Both the position numbers and the translations under genes were made by a program. This document shows, piece by piece, positions 35,495 through 44,600 of a DNA stretch of 64,000 bases. Position 1 is the first letter of the stretch. Every line of letters starts with the position of its first letter. The stretch comes from Massilia phosphatilytica (GTDB taxonomy: Bacteria; Pseudomonadota; Gammaproteobacteria; Burkholderiales; Burkholderiaceae_D), in assembly GCF_002968015.1 (NCBI RefSeq), contig NZ_PUIP01000006.1:186001-250000 (forward strand), given 5' to 3'. The notes under the pieces were generated by a model. It did not search any database. It was not told the origin of the DNA and saw nothing but the letters and a program-made list of their open reading frames with translations.

Positions 35495-36168
35495 GGTTGA
35501 CCTCCGGTGACCGGCGTGGACGCCGCCGTTGCCGATGCCGCGGCCGACTGCAGGCTGAACTCGACGTACGGCGCAGGCGCGTCGGTGTCCTTGCCGTCGG
35601 CGCCGCGGACCTTGACCGTGGTCGCCTGGCCGATCTGCATGCTGCCCACCGGCTTGCCCTGCAGGACGCGTTCGTTGCGCAGGCGGGCCAGGTAGCCCGG
35701 CACCAGTGCGGGGTCCAGGGCGCGGCCGCGCACGGCGATTTCCGCTCCGGCGCCGGTGATGGTCACGCCCGTCAGCCACAGGCCGTCGACGCTCTGGCGT
35801 GCCAGCGCGCGGAAGTATTCGGCATAGCCTTCGGTATTGCCCAGGTCACCGCGCCGGATGACGTCGGCCACGCGCAGCAAGGCGTCGTGCTCGGCCTGGG
35901 CGGCGGCCAGCTCCGCTTCGAGGCGGCCCTCCTTCGTGCGCGGCGCGAATTCGGCGGTGGCGGCCTCCAGGCGCTTCTGCGCGGCCTGCACCTGCTCTTC
36001 GCCGCGCGCGACGTCCGCCTCGAGGCGCGCCACACGCACTTTTCTATACACGCCCGTCGCGACGGCGCACAGCACCAGCACGCCGAGCGCAGCGGCCATC
36101 GCGTTGACCGAGAAAATCTTCTTCTGCGGCTGGAACGCGGGATTGAAAAGGTTGATCTGCTGGCTCAT
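35491..36168 (-). CDS. MshI2-like pilus assembly protein (PilN-like)
   Basis: The product is 225 residues: short cytoplasmic start MSQQINLFNPAFQPQKK (as in PilN), one membrane helix at about 20-42, a coiled coil (LEADVARGEEQVQAAQKRLEAA), and a periplasmic PilN-type domain. The INLFNP motif in PilN proteins binds the actin-like PilM, represented by the adjacent mshI product. Overlaps of four bases at both ends (ATGA) with mshI and mshJ indicate translational coupling. The N-P motif agrees with a PilN role. Confidence 0.85.
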   Translation of the reverse strand: MSQQINLFNPAFQPQKKIFSVNAMAAALGVLVLCAVATGVYRKVRVARLEADVARGEEQVQAAQKRLEAATAEFAPRTKEGRLEAELAAAQAEHDALLRVADVIRRGDLGNTEGYAEYFRALARQSVDGLWLTGVTITGAGAEIAVRGRALDPALVPGYLARLRNERVLQGKPVGSMQIGQATTVKVRGADGKDTDAPAPYVEFSLQSAAASATAASTPVTGGQP

Positions 36169-37112
36169 GCCGTGCCCTCCTCCAGGCGCAGCGCGGCGCC
36201 GATGGGCACGAAGAAGCGCTGCTGGCGGCCCGGGTCGGACAGCTCCGGCACGCGTTCGAGGTCGAGCACATTGGCCAAGTCGAGCGTCTCGACGCGCGTG
36301 TACAGGTTGCTCGACAGGTATTCGTCCAGGCCCGTCGCGCCGGTCGGCGCCAGCACGAGCTTCGCCACGCTGATGAACGAGAACTGGCGCTCGAAGTTGT
36401 CGAGGGAGCGCTGCAGCTCCAGCGTGATCTTGTCGAACGCCTGGTGCTTGCGGTCGTGGTCATCCTCGAGGAGCATGGCGAGGGTCACGTCGATACGGCG
36501 CGACAGATACAGCTCGCCGCGCCACGACACGGTCAACAGGCCGCCGTCCTCGCCGAACGACAGCAGCGCGATGCCGCGGCCATCCTGCTCCAGCAGCGCG
36601 GACACGTTACGCTGGGCCATCTCGGGAATGTCGATCACGCGCAGCCTGACCTTGGCCGCGTTGAACATCTTCTGGCGCGCCGACACGATGCTGTTGCGCG
36701 CCGCGATCGCGAACACGCTCTGCTGCGGACGCACGACCGCGTTCGGGTCGAGCGGGACGTCGAGGACGTCGAACGTGGCGTCGTCGATGGGGAAATCGAG
36801 GATGTCCTTCAGGCGCCAGCGCATGGCGCTCTTGAGTTCTTCGCGCGGGACGTTCGGGGATTCGACCGACATGAACTGGTAATCGCCGCCGCCCAGCACC
36901 GTGGTGCAGCGATAGCTCGCACTGTGCATCTCTTTCGCGGCCTTTTCGAGGCTGTCCGCGGAGGGGGTGCCGGGGAAGAAGGTGGCATGCGTCACGGCCG
37001 GCTTCGCGCCGTCGTCCGCGCCACGGCGCACGCTGGCCGCCGCGATCCCGTCGCGCTGCGGCACCATGGCCAGCCAGGCTGCATTGTTCTGTGCTTTACT
37101 GAAAAAACCCAT
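36165..37112 (-). CDS. mshI: MshI-like pilus assembly protein (PilM-like)
   Basis: The product is 315 residues, an actin-like ATPase-fold protein of the PilM/MshI family: start MGFFSKAQNNAAWLAMVPQ, DIPEMAQRNVSALLEQDGRGIALLSFGEDG (nucleotide-binding-type region), and a conserved DEYLSSNLYTRVETLDLANVLD near the end. In type IV pili PilM binds PilN at the inner face of the membrane. It opens the mshI-J-K-L-M-N block and has its own promoter region in the 230-base spacer to mshA. Confidence 0.86.
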   Translation of the reverse strand: MGFFSKAQNNAAWLAMVPQRDGIAAASVRRGADDGAKPAVTHATFFPGTPSADSLEKAAKEMHSASYRCTTVLGGGDYQFMSVESPNVPREELKSAMRWRLKDILDFPIDDATFDVLDVPLDPNAVVRPQQSVFAIAARNSIVSARQKMFNAAKVRLRVIDIPEMAQRNVSALLEQDGRGIALLSFGEDGGLLTVSWRGELYLSRRIDVTLAMLLEDDHDRKHQAFDKITLELQRSLDNFERQFSFISVAKLVLAPTGATGLDEYLSSNLYTRVETLDLANVLDLERVPELSDPGRQQRFFVPIGAALRLEEGTA

Positions 37113-37159
37113 GCGTGGCGATGGTTATCCGTGACTTGGTCGAGATAAAGGCGATAGAG

Positions 37160-37177
37160 GCTTGATTATATTCAAGC
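37160..37177 (-). promoter_or_regulatory. -10 box of the mshI operon within an 18-bp palindrome
   Basis: On the minus strand TATAAT (37170 down to 37165) lies about 53 bases upstream of the mshI ATG. It is embedded in a symmetrical GCTTGA-N6-TCAAGC (37160-37177). A -35 hexamer is not obvious. An operator overlapping the -10 is plausible but unproven. Confidence 0.4.
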
Positions 37178-37300
37178 GGTGGTAAATTCCGATACCAAAA
37201 TTTTACTCTGCGAGAATATTTATGGTTTTCCGTGTGGAACTACTAATGGGGTGTGGTCAATACGCTGCAATCGGGGTTGTGCACTGCCGTTCCGGCAATG

Positions 37301-37326
37301 AAAAACGGCGCCGAAGCGCCGTTTTT
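37301..37326 (-). terminator. terminator of the mshE-mshA block
   Basis: AAAAACGGCGC (37301-37311) pairs with GCGCCGTTTTT (37316-37326) around CGAA. Read on the minus strand it is a GC stem followed by T5, 16 bases after the mshA stop. The symmetrical A/T flanks mean it could also work in the other direction. Confidence 0.85.
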
Positions 37327-37342
37327 GCGGATTCACGTGCGA

Positions 37343-37852
37343 TTATTCGCAATCGGTCGACGATGTCGGTTTCAGCGTGAGCGTCGGCGCGCCGTTTGCC
37401 GCAGCCTGCTTGTAAATGACGTAGCAGGTTGCTGCCGTCTTCGTGGCGTTAACACTCTTCGGCACGAAGGCAATTTCGTCAGCGCCGGTTCCCGGAGAAG
37501 TCGCGCTGGCGGTAGTGTTGGGCAGAATCACGGCATAGTCATCATTCAGGCCGGCGGCCTTGGCAAAGTCGCTATCGGCTTGCGGATAGGCGTTCACGAT
37601 ATTCACGTTCTGGCCTTCGAGCGACATCGTGGTCGGTTTCGACGCCATCACGAGGTATTTGCCATGCACCATCGAAGCCGTCGCGGCCAGCGAGCCTTTC
37701 GCGGCCTGGATGCTGGCCAGGCGGGCGTCGCCACCCAGGTTGGCAAACTTCGGCAGCGCGGTCGCCGCCAGGATGCCGAGAATAACGATCACGACGATCA
37801 ATTCGATCAAGGTGAAGCCGCCCTGCGCATTATTCTTGATGCTTACTTTCAT
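37343..37852 (-). CDS. mshA: MSHA major pilin (type IV prepilin)
   Basis: The product is 169 residues. The class III leader is 12 residues (MKVSIKNNAQGG), cleaved before Phe13. The mature N-terminus FTLIELIVVIVILGILA keeps the Glu at +5. The C-terminal part has two cysteines (TAATCYVIY and SSTDCE) that should form the pilin disulfide loop. It is probably the major subunit because it lies directly after mshE-mshG and has a strong ribosome site (GGAGAG) and terminator. MshB-type minor pilins are similar, so the A designation is from position. Confidence 0.9.
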   Translation of the reverse strand: MKVSIKNNAQGGFTLIELIVVIVILGILAATALPKFANLGGDARLASIQAAKGSLAATASMVHGKYLVMASKPTTMSLEGQNVNIVNAYPQADSDFAKAAGLNDDYAVILPNTTASATSPGTGADEIAFVPKSVNATKTAATCYVIYKQAAANGAPTLTLKPTSSTDCE

Positions 37853-37898
37853 GCTCTCTCCGATTTAGGTGCGGCGTCCCGGCCGCGTGGGTTTGGTT

Positions 37899-38384
37899 TT
37901 AACGACCGCCTTGCACACCGACTTCGTTCAGGGCCAGGCTCATCATTTGTTTCCCTGCGTCAGCAGGAGTTCGAGTTAATTCTACCTTGAACGTAGGCAA
38001 TTCGGATTTGCCTGAGGCAAATCTTTCTCGTTCTGAGGTGAGATAGACAAGGGTTTTGTCGCGTGGGTTAAACACCCACCCGTTTCGTGCCACATGCCCC
38101 TGTTCGGATAGTGCGAATTCGCCAAGATAATCGGCCGGCGGCCGGGCCAGCAGGCGCATCGGATTCTGTCCGGCAAGCGCCGCGACCGCATCGGGATGGC
38201 GTGCCGCTTCGACCTGCAGCGCCGAGCGCAATGCGGCCACGGTCTGGCGCGCCGCCGCGTCCTCGGCCGCGCGGCGGTAGGTGTCCAGCCGGTGCAGCAG
38301 CACGGTGGAAAGCGCCGCCGTGACGGCGACGACGATCGCGAATTCGTACAGCGTGAAGCCGCGTGTTGTCCTGAAACAAATCAT
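37899..38384 (-). CDS. prepilin-like minor pilin of the MSHA locus
   Basis: The product is 161 residues starting MICFRTTRG, with predicted prepilin cleavage before FTLYEFAIVVAVTAALSTVL; Glu sits at +5. A hydrophobic first helix is followed by a charged segment (YRRAAEDAAARQTVAALRSALQ). The start is ATG 38384, 11 bases after mshG; a longer in-frame reading upstream is only a shadow of mshG. The order G-this-A corresponds to mshB of Vibrio. The Tyr at +4 and Phe at +6 differ from the canonical FTLIEL. It is followed by mshA after 46 bases. Confidence 0.78.
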   Translation of the reverse strand: MICFRTTRGFTLYEFAIVVAVTAALSTVLLHRLDTYRRAAEDAAARQTVAALRSALQVEAARHPDAVAALAGQNPMRLLARPPADYLGEFALSEQGHVARNGWVFNPRDKTLVYLTSERERFASGKSELPTFKVELTRTPADAGKQMMSLALNEVGVQGGR

Positions 38385-38395
38385 CGAATGCCTCG

Positions 38396-39643
38396 TCAAT
38401 GATGGAGGGCTGCCTTGCCCAGGTCCCAGATCGGCAGGAAGATGCCGAGCGCCAGCATGAGGACCATCGCACCGAGGAAGGTGATCAGGATCGGCTCGAT
38501 CTGGCTGGACAGCGTCTTGAGTTCGTAGTCGACCTCGCGCTCGTACATCTGCGCGATCTCGTCCATCAGGTCGTCGATCGAGCCCGATTCCTCGCCCACG
38601 GCGACCATCTGCAGCACGATCGGCGTGAACACCTGGGCATTCGTCGCCGTGCGCAGGATGCTTTCGCCGCGCTCGACACCTTCGCGCATCTGGTCCAGGC
38701 GCATGGTCAGATAGGCATTGTCGGCCGTCTGCGCGACGACCGCGAGGGCTTGCACGATCGGCACGCCGCTGCGGATCGACAGCGCGAAGCTGCGCGCGAA
38801 GCGGGCCATCGTGGCCTTGTGGATGATCTTGCCGGCGATGGGGAAACGCAGCTTGTAGCGGTCCCACGTGAGGCGCCCGGAGACCGTGCGCGTCCAGGCG
38901 CGGAAACCGAAGAAGGCCGCCACGGCGCCGCCCAGCATCACGGGCCAGTAGTCGACGGTGAAACGCGACGTCGCGATCAGGATGCGCGTCATCAGCGGCA
39001 GCTCGGCGTGGAAGCTCTTGAAGACTTTTTCGAACTGTGGGATCACGAAGACGTTGACGACGACCATCGCCGCGATCATCGCGATGATGACGAACGTCGG
39101 GTAACGCATCGCGGTCTTCACGCGATCGCGCATGTCGCGGTCGAATTCGAGGTGGTCGAACAGGCGCAGGAAGACCTCTTCCAGGCGGCCCGTCATCTCC
39201 CCCACCTTCACCATCGACAGGTAGAACGGCGAGAAGCACTCGGTGTGGCGGCGCATCGCGGTCGACAGTTCGCGGCCCGAGTCCAGCGATTCGCGCAGGT
39301 CCTGGATCACGCGCGCGAAGCTTTTATTGGTCGCGGATTCCTGCAAGCCGGCCAGGCCGCGCATGATCGGCACGCCGGATTTCAGCAGCGTATAGATCTG
39401 GCGGCTGAACAGCTGCACGTCGATCGACGTGACCTTCTTGCGGGTCAGGCGCTGCCACAGGTTCTCGTCGGCGCCGCCGGCGTTGCCCGGCGTCGTCGCC
39501 TTGCGCGTGGTCGCGGTGATCTCGAGCGGCGTGACGCCGGTGCCGAACAGCTGGTCGGCCACGGCGCCGCTGTCGGCGCCTTCCAGCACGCCCTGCATCA
39601 ATTCGCCGCGCGCGTTGCGGCCCTTGTAAGCGAAGAACGGCAT
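38396..39643 (-). CDS. mshG: MSHA biogenesis inner-membrane protein MshG (GspF/PilC family)
   Basis: The product is 415 residues with two T2SSF repeats, each ending in hydrophobic segments (about 165-195, 215-235 and 370-400). The family start is MPFFAYKGRNARGELMQGVLE. The repeats contain ESATNKSFARVIQDLRESLDSGRELSTAM and MRLDQMREGVERGESIL. The protein is the polytopic platform that couples the MshE motor to pilin extrusion. It follows mshE by nine bases on the same strand and precedes the prepilin gene. Confidence 0.93.
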   Translation of the reverse strand: MPFFAYKGRNARGELMQGVLEGADSGAVADQLFGTGVTPLEITATTRKATTPGNAGGADENLWQRLTRKKVTSIDVQLFSRQIYTLLKSGVPIMRGLAGLQESATNKSFARVIQDLRESLDSGRELSTAMRRHTECFSPFYLSMVKVGEMTGRLEEVFLRLFDHLEFDRDMRDRVKTAMRYPTFVIIAMIAAMVVVNVFVIPQFEKVFKSFHAELPLMTRILIATSRFTVDYWPVMLGGAVAAFFGFRAWTRTVSGRLTWDRYKLRFPIAGKIIHKATMARFARSFALSIRSGVPIVQALAVVAQTADNAYLTMRLDQMREGVERGESILRTATNAQVFTPIVLQMVAVGEESGSIDDLMDEIAQMYEREVDYELKTLSSQIEPILITFLGAMVLMLALGIFLPIWDLGKAALHH

Positions 39644-39652
39644 GGGGGCTTA

Positions 39653-41359
39653 TCAGTCTTCCATCTGGTTGCTGATCCGCATGGCTTCCGCCACCGTCGT
39701 GCGGCCCTGGATCGCGAGGCGCACGCCGCTGCGGCGCAGCGTCTCGCCGCGCATCTCGGCATGCGCCACCTTCAGGAAGTGCCCCGGGTCCGGGTGGTTG
39801 GCGGCCTCGTTGACGGCGCGTGTCATCTCCAGCAGTTCATAGACACCGGTCCGGCCGCGGTAACCCGTGCCGTTGCAGTGCGAGCAGCCGCGCCCGTGGA
39901 AGAACGGCACGGTTTCCGCGCGGTCGCCCAGTTCGGCGCGCAGCCAGGCGCGTTCCGGCGCCGGCAGCTGGTACGGCTCGGAGCAGCTCTCGCAGATCAC
40001 GCGCACGAGACGCTGCGCCAGCACGGCCTGCAGCGAACCGCTCACCATGTAGCGCGGCACGCCCATGTCCATCAGGCGCAGCGGGGTCGAGGCGGCGTCG
40101 TTCGTGTGCAGCGTCGACAACACCAGGTGGCCCGTCATCGCGGCGCGCAGGCCGATCTGCGCCGTCTCCTGGTCGCGCATCTCGCCGACGAGCACGATGT
40201 CCGGGTCCTGGCGCAGCGCGGAACGCAGCACGCGCGCGAAATTCAGGTCGATCTTGTCGTTGACCTGCACCTGGTTGATGCCGGACAGGCGGTATTCGAT
40301 CGGATCCTCGACCGTGATGAGTTTCTTTTCGACGGAGTTCAGCTCGGCCAGCGCGCTGTACAGGGTCGTCGTCTTGCCGGAACCCGTCGGCCCCGTCACG
40401 AGCACGAGGCCGTTCGGGCGCTGGACGATGGCGCGGAAGCGTTCCACGAGCGCGGCCGGCATGCCGATCGCGTCCAGGCGCAAGGTCGTGCCCACCTGGT
40501 TCAGGAGACGCATGACGACGGATTCGCCGTACTGCGTGGGCATCGTCGAGATACGGACGTCGATGCGCTGGCCGCGCACCTTGACCGCGAAGCGGCCATC
40601 CTGCGGCAGGCGCTTTTCCGAGATATCCAGGTCCGCCATCAGCTTCAGGCGCAGCGCGAGCGGCGTCGCGATCTTGATGTCGGCTTCCGTCTGCAGGTGC
40701 AGCACGCCGTCGATGCGGAAGCGGATCTGCAGGCGGCCATCCTGCGGCTCGATGTGGATGTCGGACGCGCGCACCTGGGCCGCGTCGTCGAACACCGACT
40801 GCAGCAGTTTCACGACCGGCGCTTCTTCCAGGCCGGAGTTCGCGGACAGCGTGTTGAAGTCGACGGAGGTCGTGTCGCCGAGATCCTGTTCGAGCTCGCG
40901 CGCGAGGCCCGTGATCTCGCCCGTGCGGCGGTAGATGCGGTCGATCGCCTGCAGCACTTCCGTCTCGTTGACGACGGCCAGCTCGACACCCTTCTTCAGC
41001 AGGCGCGCGATCTCATCGTAGGCAAACAGGTCGGTCGGGTCGGAGACGCCGACGAGCATCGTCTCGCCGCGGTCTTCCAGCACGAGCGCGCGGAAGCGGC
41101 GTGCCTGCGTTTCCGGCAGCAGGCGCACGACGTCCTGGTTGATGTTGTAGAACTTGAGGTTGAGGTAAGGGATGCCCAGCTGGCGCGCGAGCGCGCCCGA
41201 GATCTGCTCTTCCGTGACGAACCCGCTCTCGACGAACACCCGGCCGAGCTTGCGGCCCGTGCGCTTCTGGTCGGCAAGCGCCTGGTTCAGCTGGTCTTCC
41301 GACAGCAGCTTTTGTTGCACCAGGATTTCACCAAGTCGGACTTTCTCGGGCCGTGCCAT
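39653..41359 (-). CDS. mshE: MSHA pilus extension ATPase MshE (GspE/PilB family)
   Basis: The product is 568 residues. The N-terminal MshEN region carries two tandem c-di-GMP-type motifs: VRLGEILVQQKLLSEDQL...LADQ (residues 7-31) and RKLGRVFVESGFVTEEQ...LARQ. Walker A GPTGSGKTTT lies at about 322-331 (K near 328), the Asp box and His box follow (VEDPIEYR, LSTLHTNDAAS), and the zinc tetracysteine is CESC...CSHCNG. It powers pilus polymerisation. Transcription probably starts in the 247-base spacer shared with the divergent kinase gene. See the findings on c-di-GMP. Confidence 0.93.
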   Translation of the reverse strand: MARPEKVRLGEILVQQKLLSEDQLNQALADQKRTGRKLGRVFVESGFVTEEQISGALARQLGIPYLNLKFYNINQDVVRLLPETQARRFRALVLEDRGETMLVGVSDPTDLFAYDEIARLLKKGVELAVVNETEVLQAIDRIYRRTGEITGLARELEQDLGDTTSVDFNTLSANSGLEEAPVVKLLQSVFDDAAQVRASDIHIEPQDGRLQIRFRIDGVLHLQTEADIKIATPLALRLKLMADLDISEKRLPQDGRFAVKVRGQRIDVRISTMPTQYGESVVMRLLNQVGTTLRLDAIGMPAALVERFRAIVQRPNGLVLVTGPTGSGKTTTLYSALAELNSVEKKLITVEDPIEYRLSGINQVQVNDKIDLNFARVLRSALRQDPDIVLVGEMRDQETAQIGLRAAMTGHLVLSTLHTNDAASTPLRLMDMGVPRYMVSGSLQAVLAQRLVRVICESCSEPYQLPAPERAWLRAELGDRAETVPFFHGRGCSHCNGTGYRGRTGVYELLEMTRAVNEAANHPDPGHFLKVAHAEMRGETLRRSGVRLAIQGRTTVAEAMRISNQMED

Positions 41360-41378
41360 ACCACCTCTTTGATCAACG

Positions 41379-41398
41379 TAGGACTAGTCCTTCATTGT
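41379..41398 (-). promoter_or_regulatory. mshE promoter with 12-bp palindrome
   Basis: On the minus strand TACAAT (41398-41393) lies about 34 bases upstream of the mshE ATG. It is followed at once by the perfect palindrome AGGACTAGTCCT (41379-41390), which would overlap the transcription start. No good -35 is visible. The palindrome could be an operator; it may be chance. Confidence 0.4.
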
Positions 41399-41511
41399 AT
41401 GACAGAGGAACGAAAAATTAACCTAGAGAATGACTTTACGTAAGGCAAAACGTATCGTCCGCGCGACTTCATGTCTGTCCTGCATGCAAGATCGCAAACA
41501 CAGTTGCCAAA

Positions 41512-41533
41512 AAATGGGGTCTGACCCCGAATT
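41512..41533 (+). repeat. REP-like palindromic repeat, copy 3
   Basis: This 22-base element is identical to 27926-27947, with the core palindrome GGGGTC-T-GACCCC at 41516-41528. It lies in the spacer between mshE and the kinase gene, 74 bases before the kinase GTG. Confidence 0.7.
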
Positions 41534-41606
41534 TACACGGGGGCTGCCGCTGGGCTACCATGCACGCAAGCGCCGCCCGGGCTGCGCACTATTCGCGGAG
41601 CTTGCA

Positions 41607-44600
41607 GTGCAGCTGTTACAACGTCGTTCGCTACCTTCCATACGCGCCAAGCTCGTGACGCTCGTGCTGGCGTGCGCCCTGCCGATCCTGATCGGGTATC
41701 TCGTGTTCGCCACCGATGCCGACAAGCGCGAACGGGCCCACGTCGCCGAGGACGCCGAGATGATCGCGCGCGCGCTGGCCGCGGCCGTCGACCGCGACCT
41801 CGCCAATGGCGAAACGGCGGCCCGCACGCTGGCCAACCAGGCGAATCTCGCCAGCGGCGACCTCGCCGCGTTCCACACGGCCGCGCGCCGGCTGCTGCGA
41901 CCCGAATTCCCCGCCTATGCCGTCGCGGTCAGCGCGCCGGACGGCACGGTACTCCTCGACACCCGCCACGCCCTCGGCAGCGTGCTGCCCGCGCGCGGCA
42001 ACGAGGCCGACATCCGCGCCGTCTTCACCAGTGGCGACGCCGTCACGTCCGGCCTGCACCGGGGCGACGCCACGCAACCGTGGGTGATCTCGATCGCGGT
42101 GCCGGTCTGGCGCGAGGGCAAGGTCGCGTATGCGCTCACCGTCGAACTGCGCACGCGCCGCCTGCAGGAACTGCTCGCCAACCAGAACCTGCCGGCGCAC
42201 TGGAGCGCCCTCGTGTTCGACAACCACCGCCGCCTCGTCGCCTACCGCGGCCAGCATGCCCACGCCACCGGCGATCCGATGCGCCCGGAACTGGCGCGGG
42301 CGCTGGCACGCACGCCCGTCGGCATCGTCGAGCTGACCGGGCACGGTCCCCAGCCGATGTACTCGGCCTACGCGCGTACGCTGGGCCACGACTGGGCCGT
42401 GGCGATCGGCTTCCCGCGCCACGCCGCGCGCGAGATCCTCGGCGCCGATCCCGGCACGACGCTCGCATGGATCGCCGTCATGCTGGCCGTCAGCCTTGGC
42501 CTGGCGTGGCGCATCGGCGATTCGATCGCGCGCTCGGTGCGCGCCCTGACCGAACCGGCGGCCGCCCTCGGCCGCGGCGAGGCGCTCGTGATCCCGCCGC
42601 TGGCGATCCGCGAGGCGGCGACCGTCGCGCGCGCGCTCGGCAAGGTCGAGGGCGAGCTGCAGCAGTACCGCGCCGGCCTGGAATCGCTCGTGGCCGAGCG
42701 CACCAACGAGCTGCAGCGCTCCTCCGCCATGCTGGCCACCGTGTACGCGACAGCGCCGGTCGGCCTCGCGTTCGTCGACCGCAGCCTGAAGATCGTGATG
42801 ATCAACGACTACCTGGCGGCCGTGAACGCGCTGCCGGCCGCGGCCCACATCGGCCGCACCCTGCCGGACCTGCTGGGCGAACGGGGCATCCACATCGAGA
42901 TGCCCTACCGCCAGGTGCTGGCGACCGGGCGGCCGCTGATCGACGTGGAGGACAGCGGAGAATCGCCCGCGGAACCGGGCATCATGCGGCACTGGATCTG
43001 CAGCTACTACCCGGTGTACGGGCCCGAGCGCGAACTGGTCGGCATCAACGCCGTCGTGCTCGACATCACGGAGCGCAAGCGCCAGGAACAGCGCAACCGC
43101 GACAACGAGGTGCTGTTCCGCGCGCTGTTCGAAGGTTCCGGCGACGCCCACGTGCTGATCGCCTACGGCGCCGGCTTCATCAGCGCCAACCAGGCCGCGA
43201 TCGACCTGTTCGGCTGCGCGGGCGCCGACGAATTCCTCGCGATGGCGCCGGCGAGCAGCTCGCCCGAATTCCAGCCGAACGGCCGCCGCTCGGACGAACT
43301 GTGGCACGAGGCGATGCGCCGCACGCTCGATACGGGCGGCAACCGCTTCGAGTGGATCTACCGCCGCCGCGACGGCACGCACTTCCACGCCGACGTGCTC
43401 CTGAACAGCGTGGACATCGGCGGCCGCGGCATCGTGCAGGGCACCATCCGCGACATCACGGCGCGCGTGGAGACGGCTGCCGCGCTGCGCGCCGCCAGCC
43501 GCCGGCTGGAAGAGAGCGAACGCATGATCCGCACCGTGACGGACCACCTGCCCGCGCTCGTGGGCTACTGGGACGCGGACATGCGCTGCCGCTTCGCCAA
43601 CAAGCCGTATCTCGACTGGCTGGAACGCGACGCGGCCGACGTGATCGGCCACTCGATGGTCGAACTCATCGACGAGGACCAGATCCGCGACGTGATGCCG
43701 CACCTGGAGGCGGTGCTGCGCGGCGAGCGCCAGTTCTTCGAGCGCCGCCTGCACCGCAAGAGTTCGGGCAAGGTGATCCAGGCATGGGGCAGCTACATCC
43801 CCGACTTCGACGCCGACGGCCGCGTGCAGGGCTTCTACATGCTCCACGCGGACATCACGGAACTGAAGCGCACCCAGTCGCGCCTGGAGGAAGCGCTGCG
43901 CGCGGCCGAAGCGGCCAGCAGCGCCAAGGGCGAATTTCTCGCCAACATGAGCCACGAGATCCGCACGCCGATGAACGCCGTCATCGGCCTCGCGCGCCTC
44001 CTCGAGGAGGCCGACCTGGGCCGGCGCGAGCGCGGTTACGTGGCGCGCATGCAGATGGCCGCGAGATCGCTGCTGTCGATGCTGAACGACGTGCTCGATT
44101 ATTCGAAGGTGGAAGCGGGCCAGCTCGTCCTCGAACAGACGTCGTTCGCGCTGGACGACGTGCTGGCCAGCATCGCCGCGATGTCCGCCACCGGCGCGTG
44201 GAACAAGGGCATCGAACCCGTGTTCGCCGTCCACCCGGACGTCCCAAGCCGCCTCGTGGGCGACCCGATGCGCCTCGGCCAGGTGCTGTTGAACCTCGTC
44301 AGCAACGCGATCAAGTTCACGGAGCGGGGCGAAGTCGCGCTCACCATCGAACCGGCGGGCCAGGACGGCGCTCACCTTGCGCTGGCGTTCACCGTGCGCG
44401 ACACCGGCATCGGCATCCCGCAAGAGCAGCAGCAGCGCATGTTCGAGGCGTTCTCGCAGGCCGACACGTCGACGAGCCGCAAGTACGGTGGCACGGGGCT
44501 GGGCCTCGCCATCAGCCGCCGGCTCGTGCGCCTGATGGGCGGCGACCTGCGCGTGGACAGCGTGCCGGGCCGGGGCGCCACGTTCCGCTTCACCGCCCCC

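Noticed and set aside
38399-41443. A 1014-residue plus-strand frame across mshG-mshE
   Set aside because: Antisense shadow of two recognised genes; no family motif.
41430-41606. Upstream extension of the kinase reading frame
   Set aside because: It spans the REP-like repeat and lacks a ribosome site; GTG 41607 has one and starts a sensible membrane helix.
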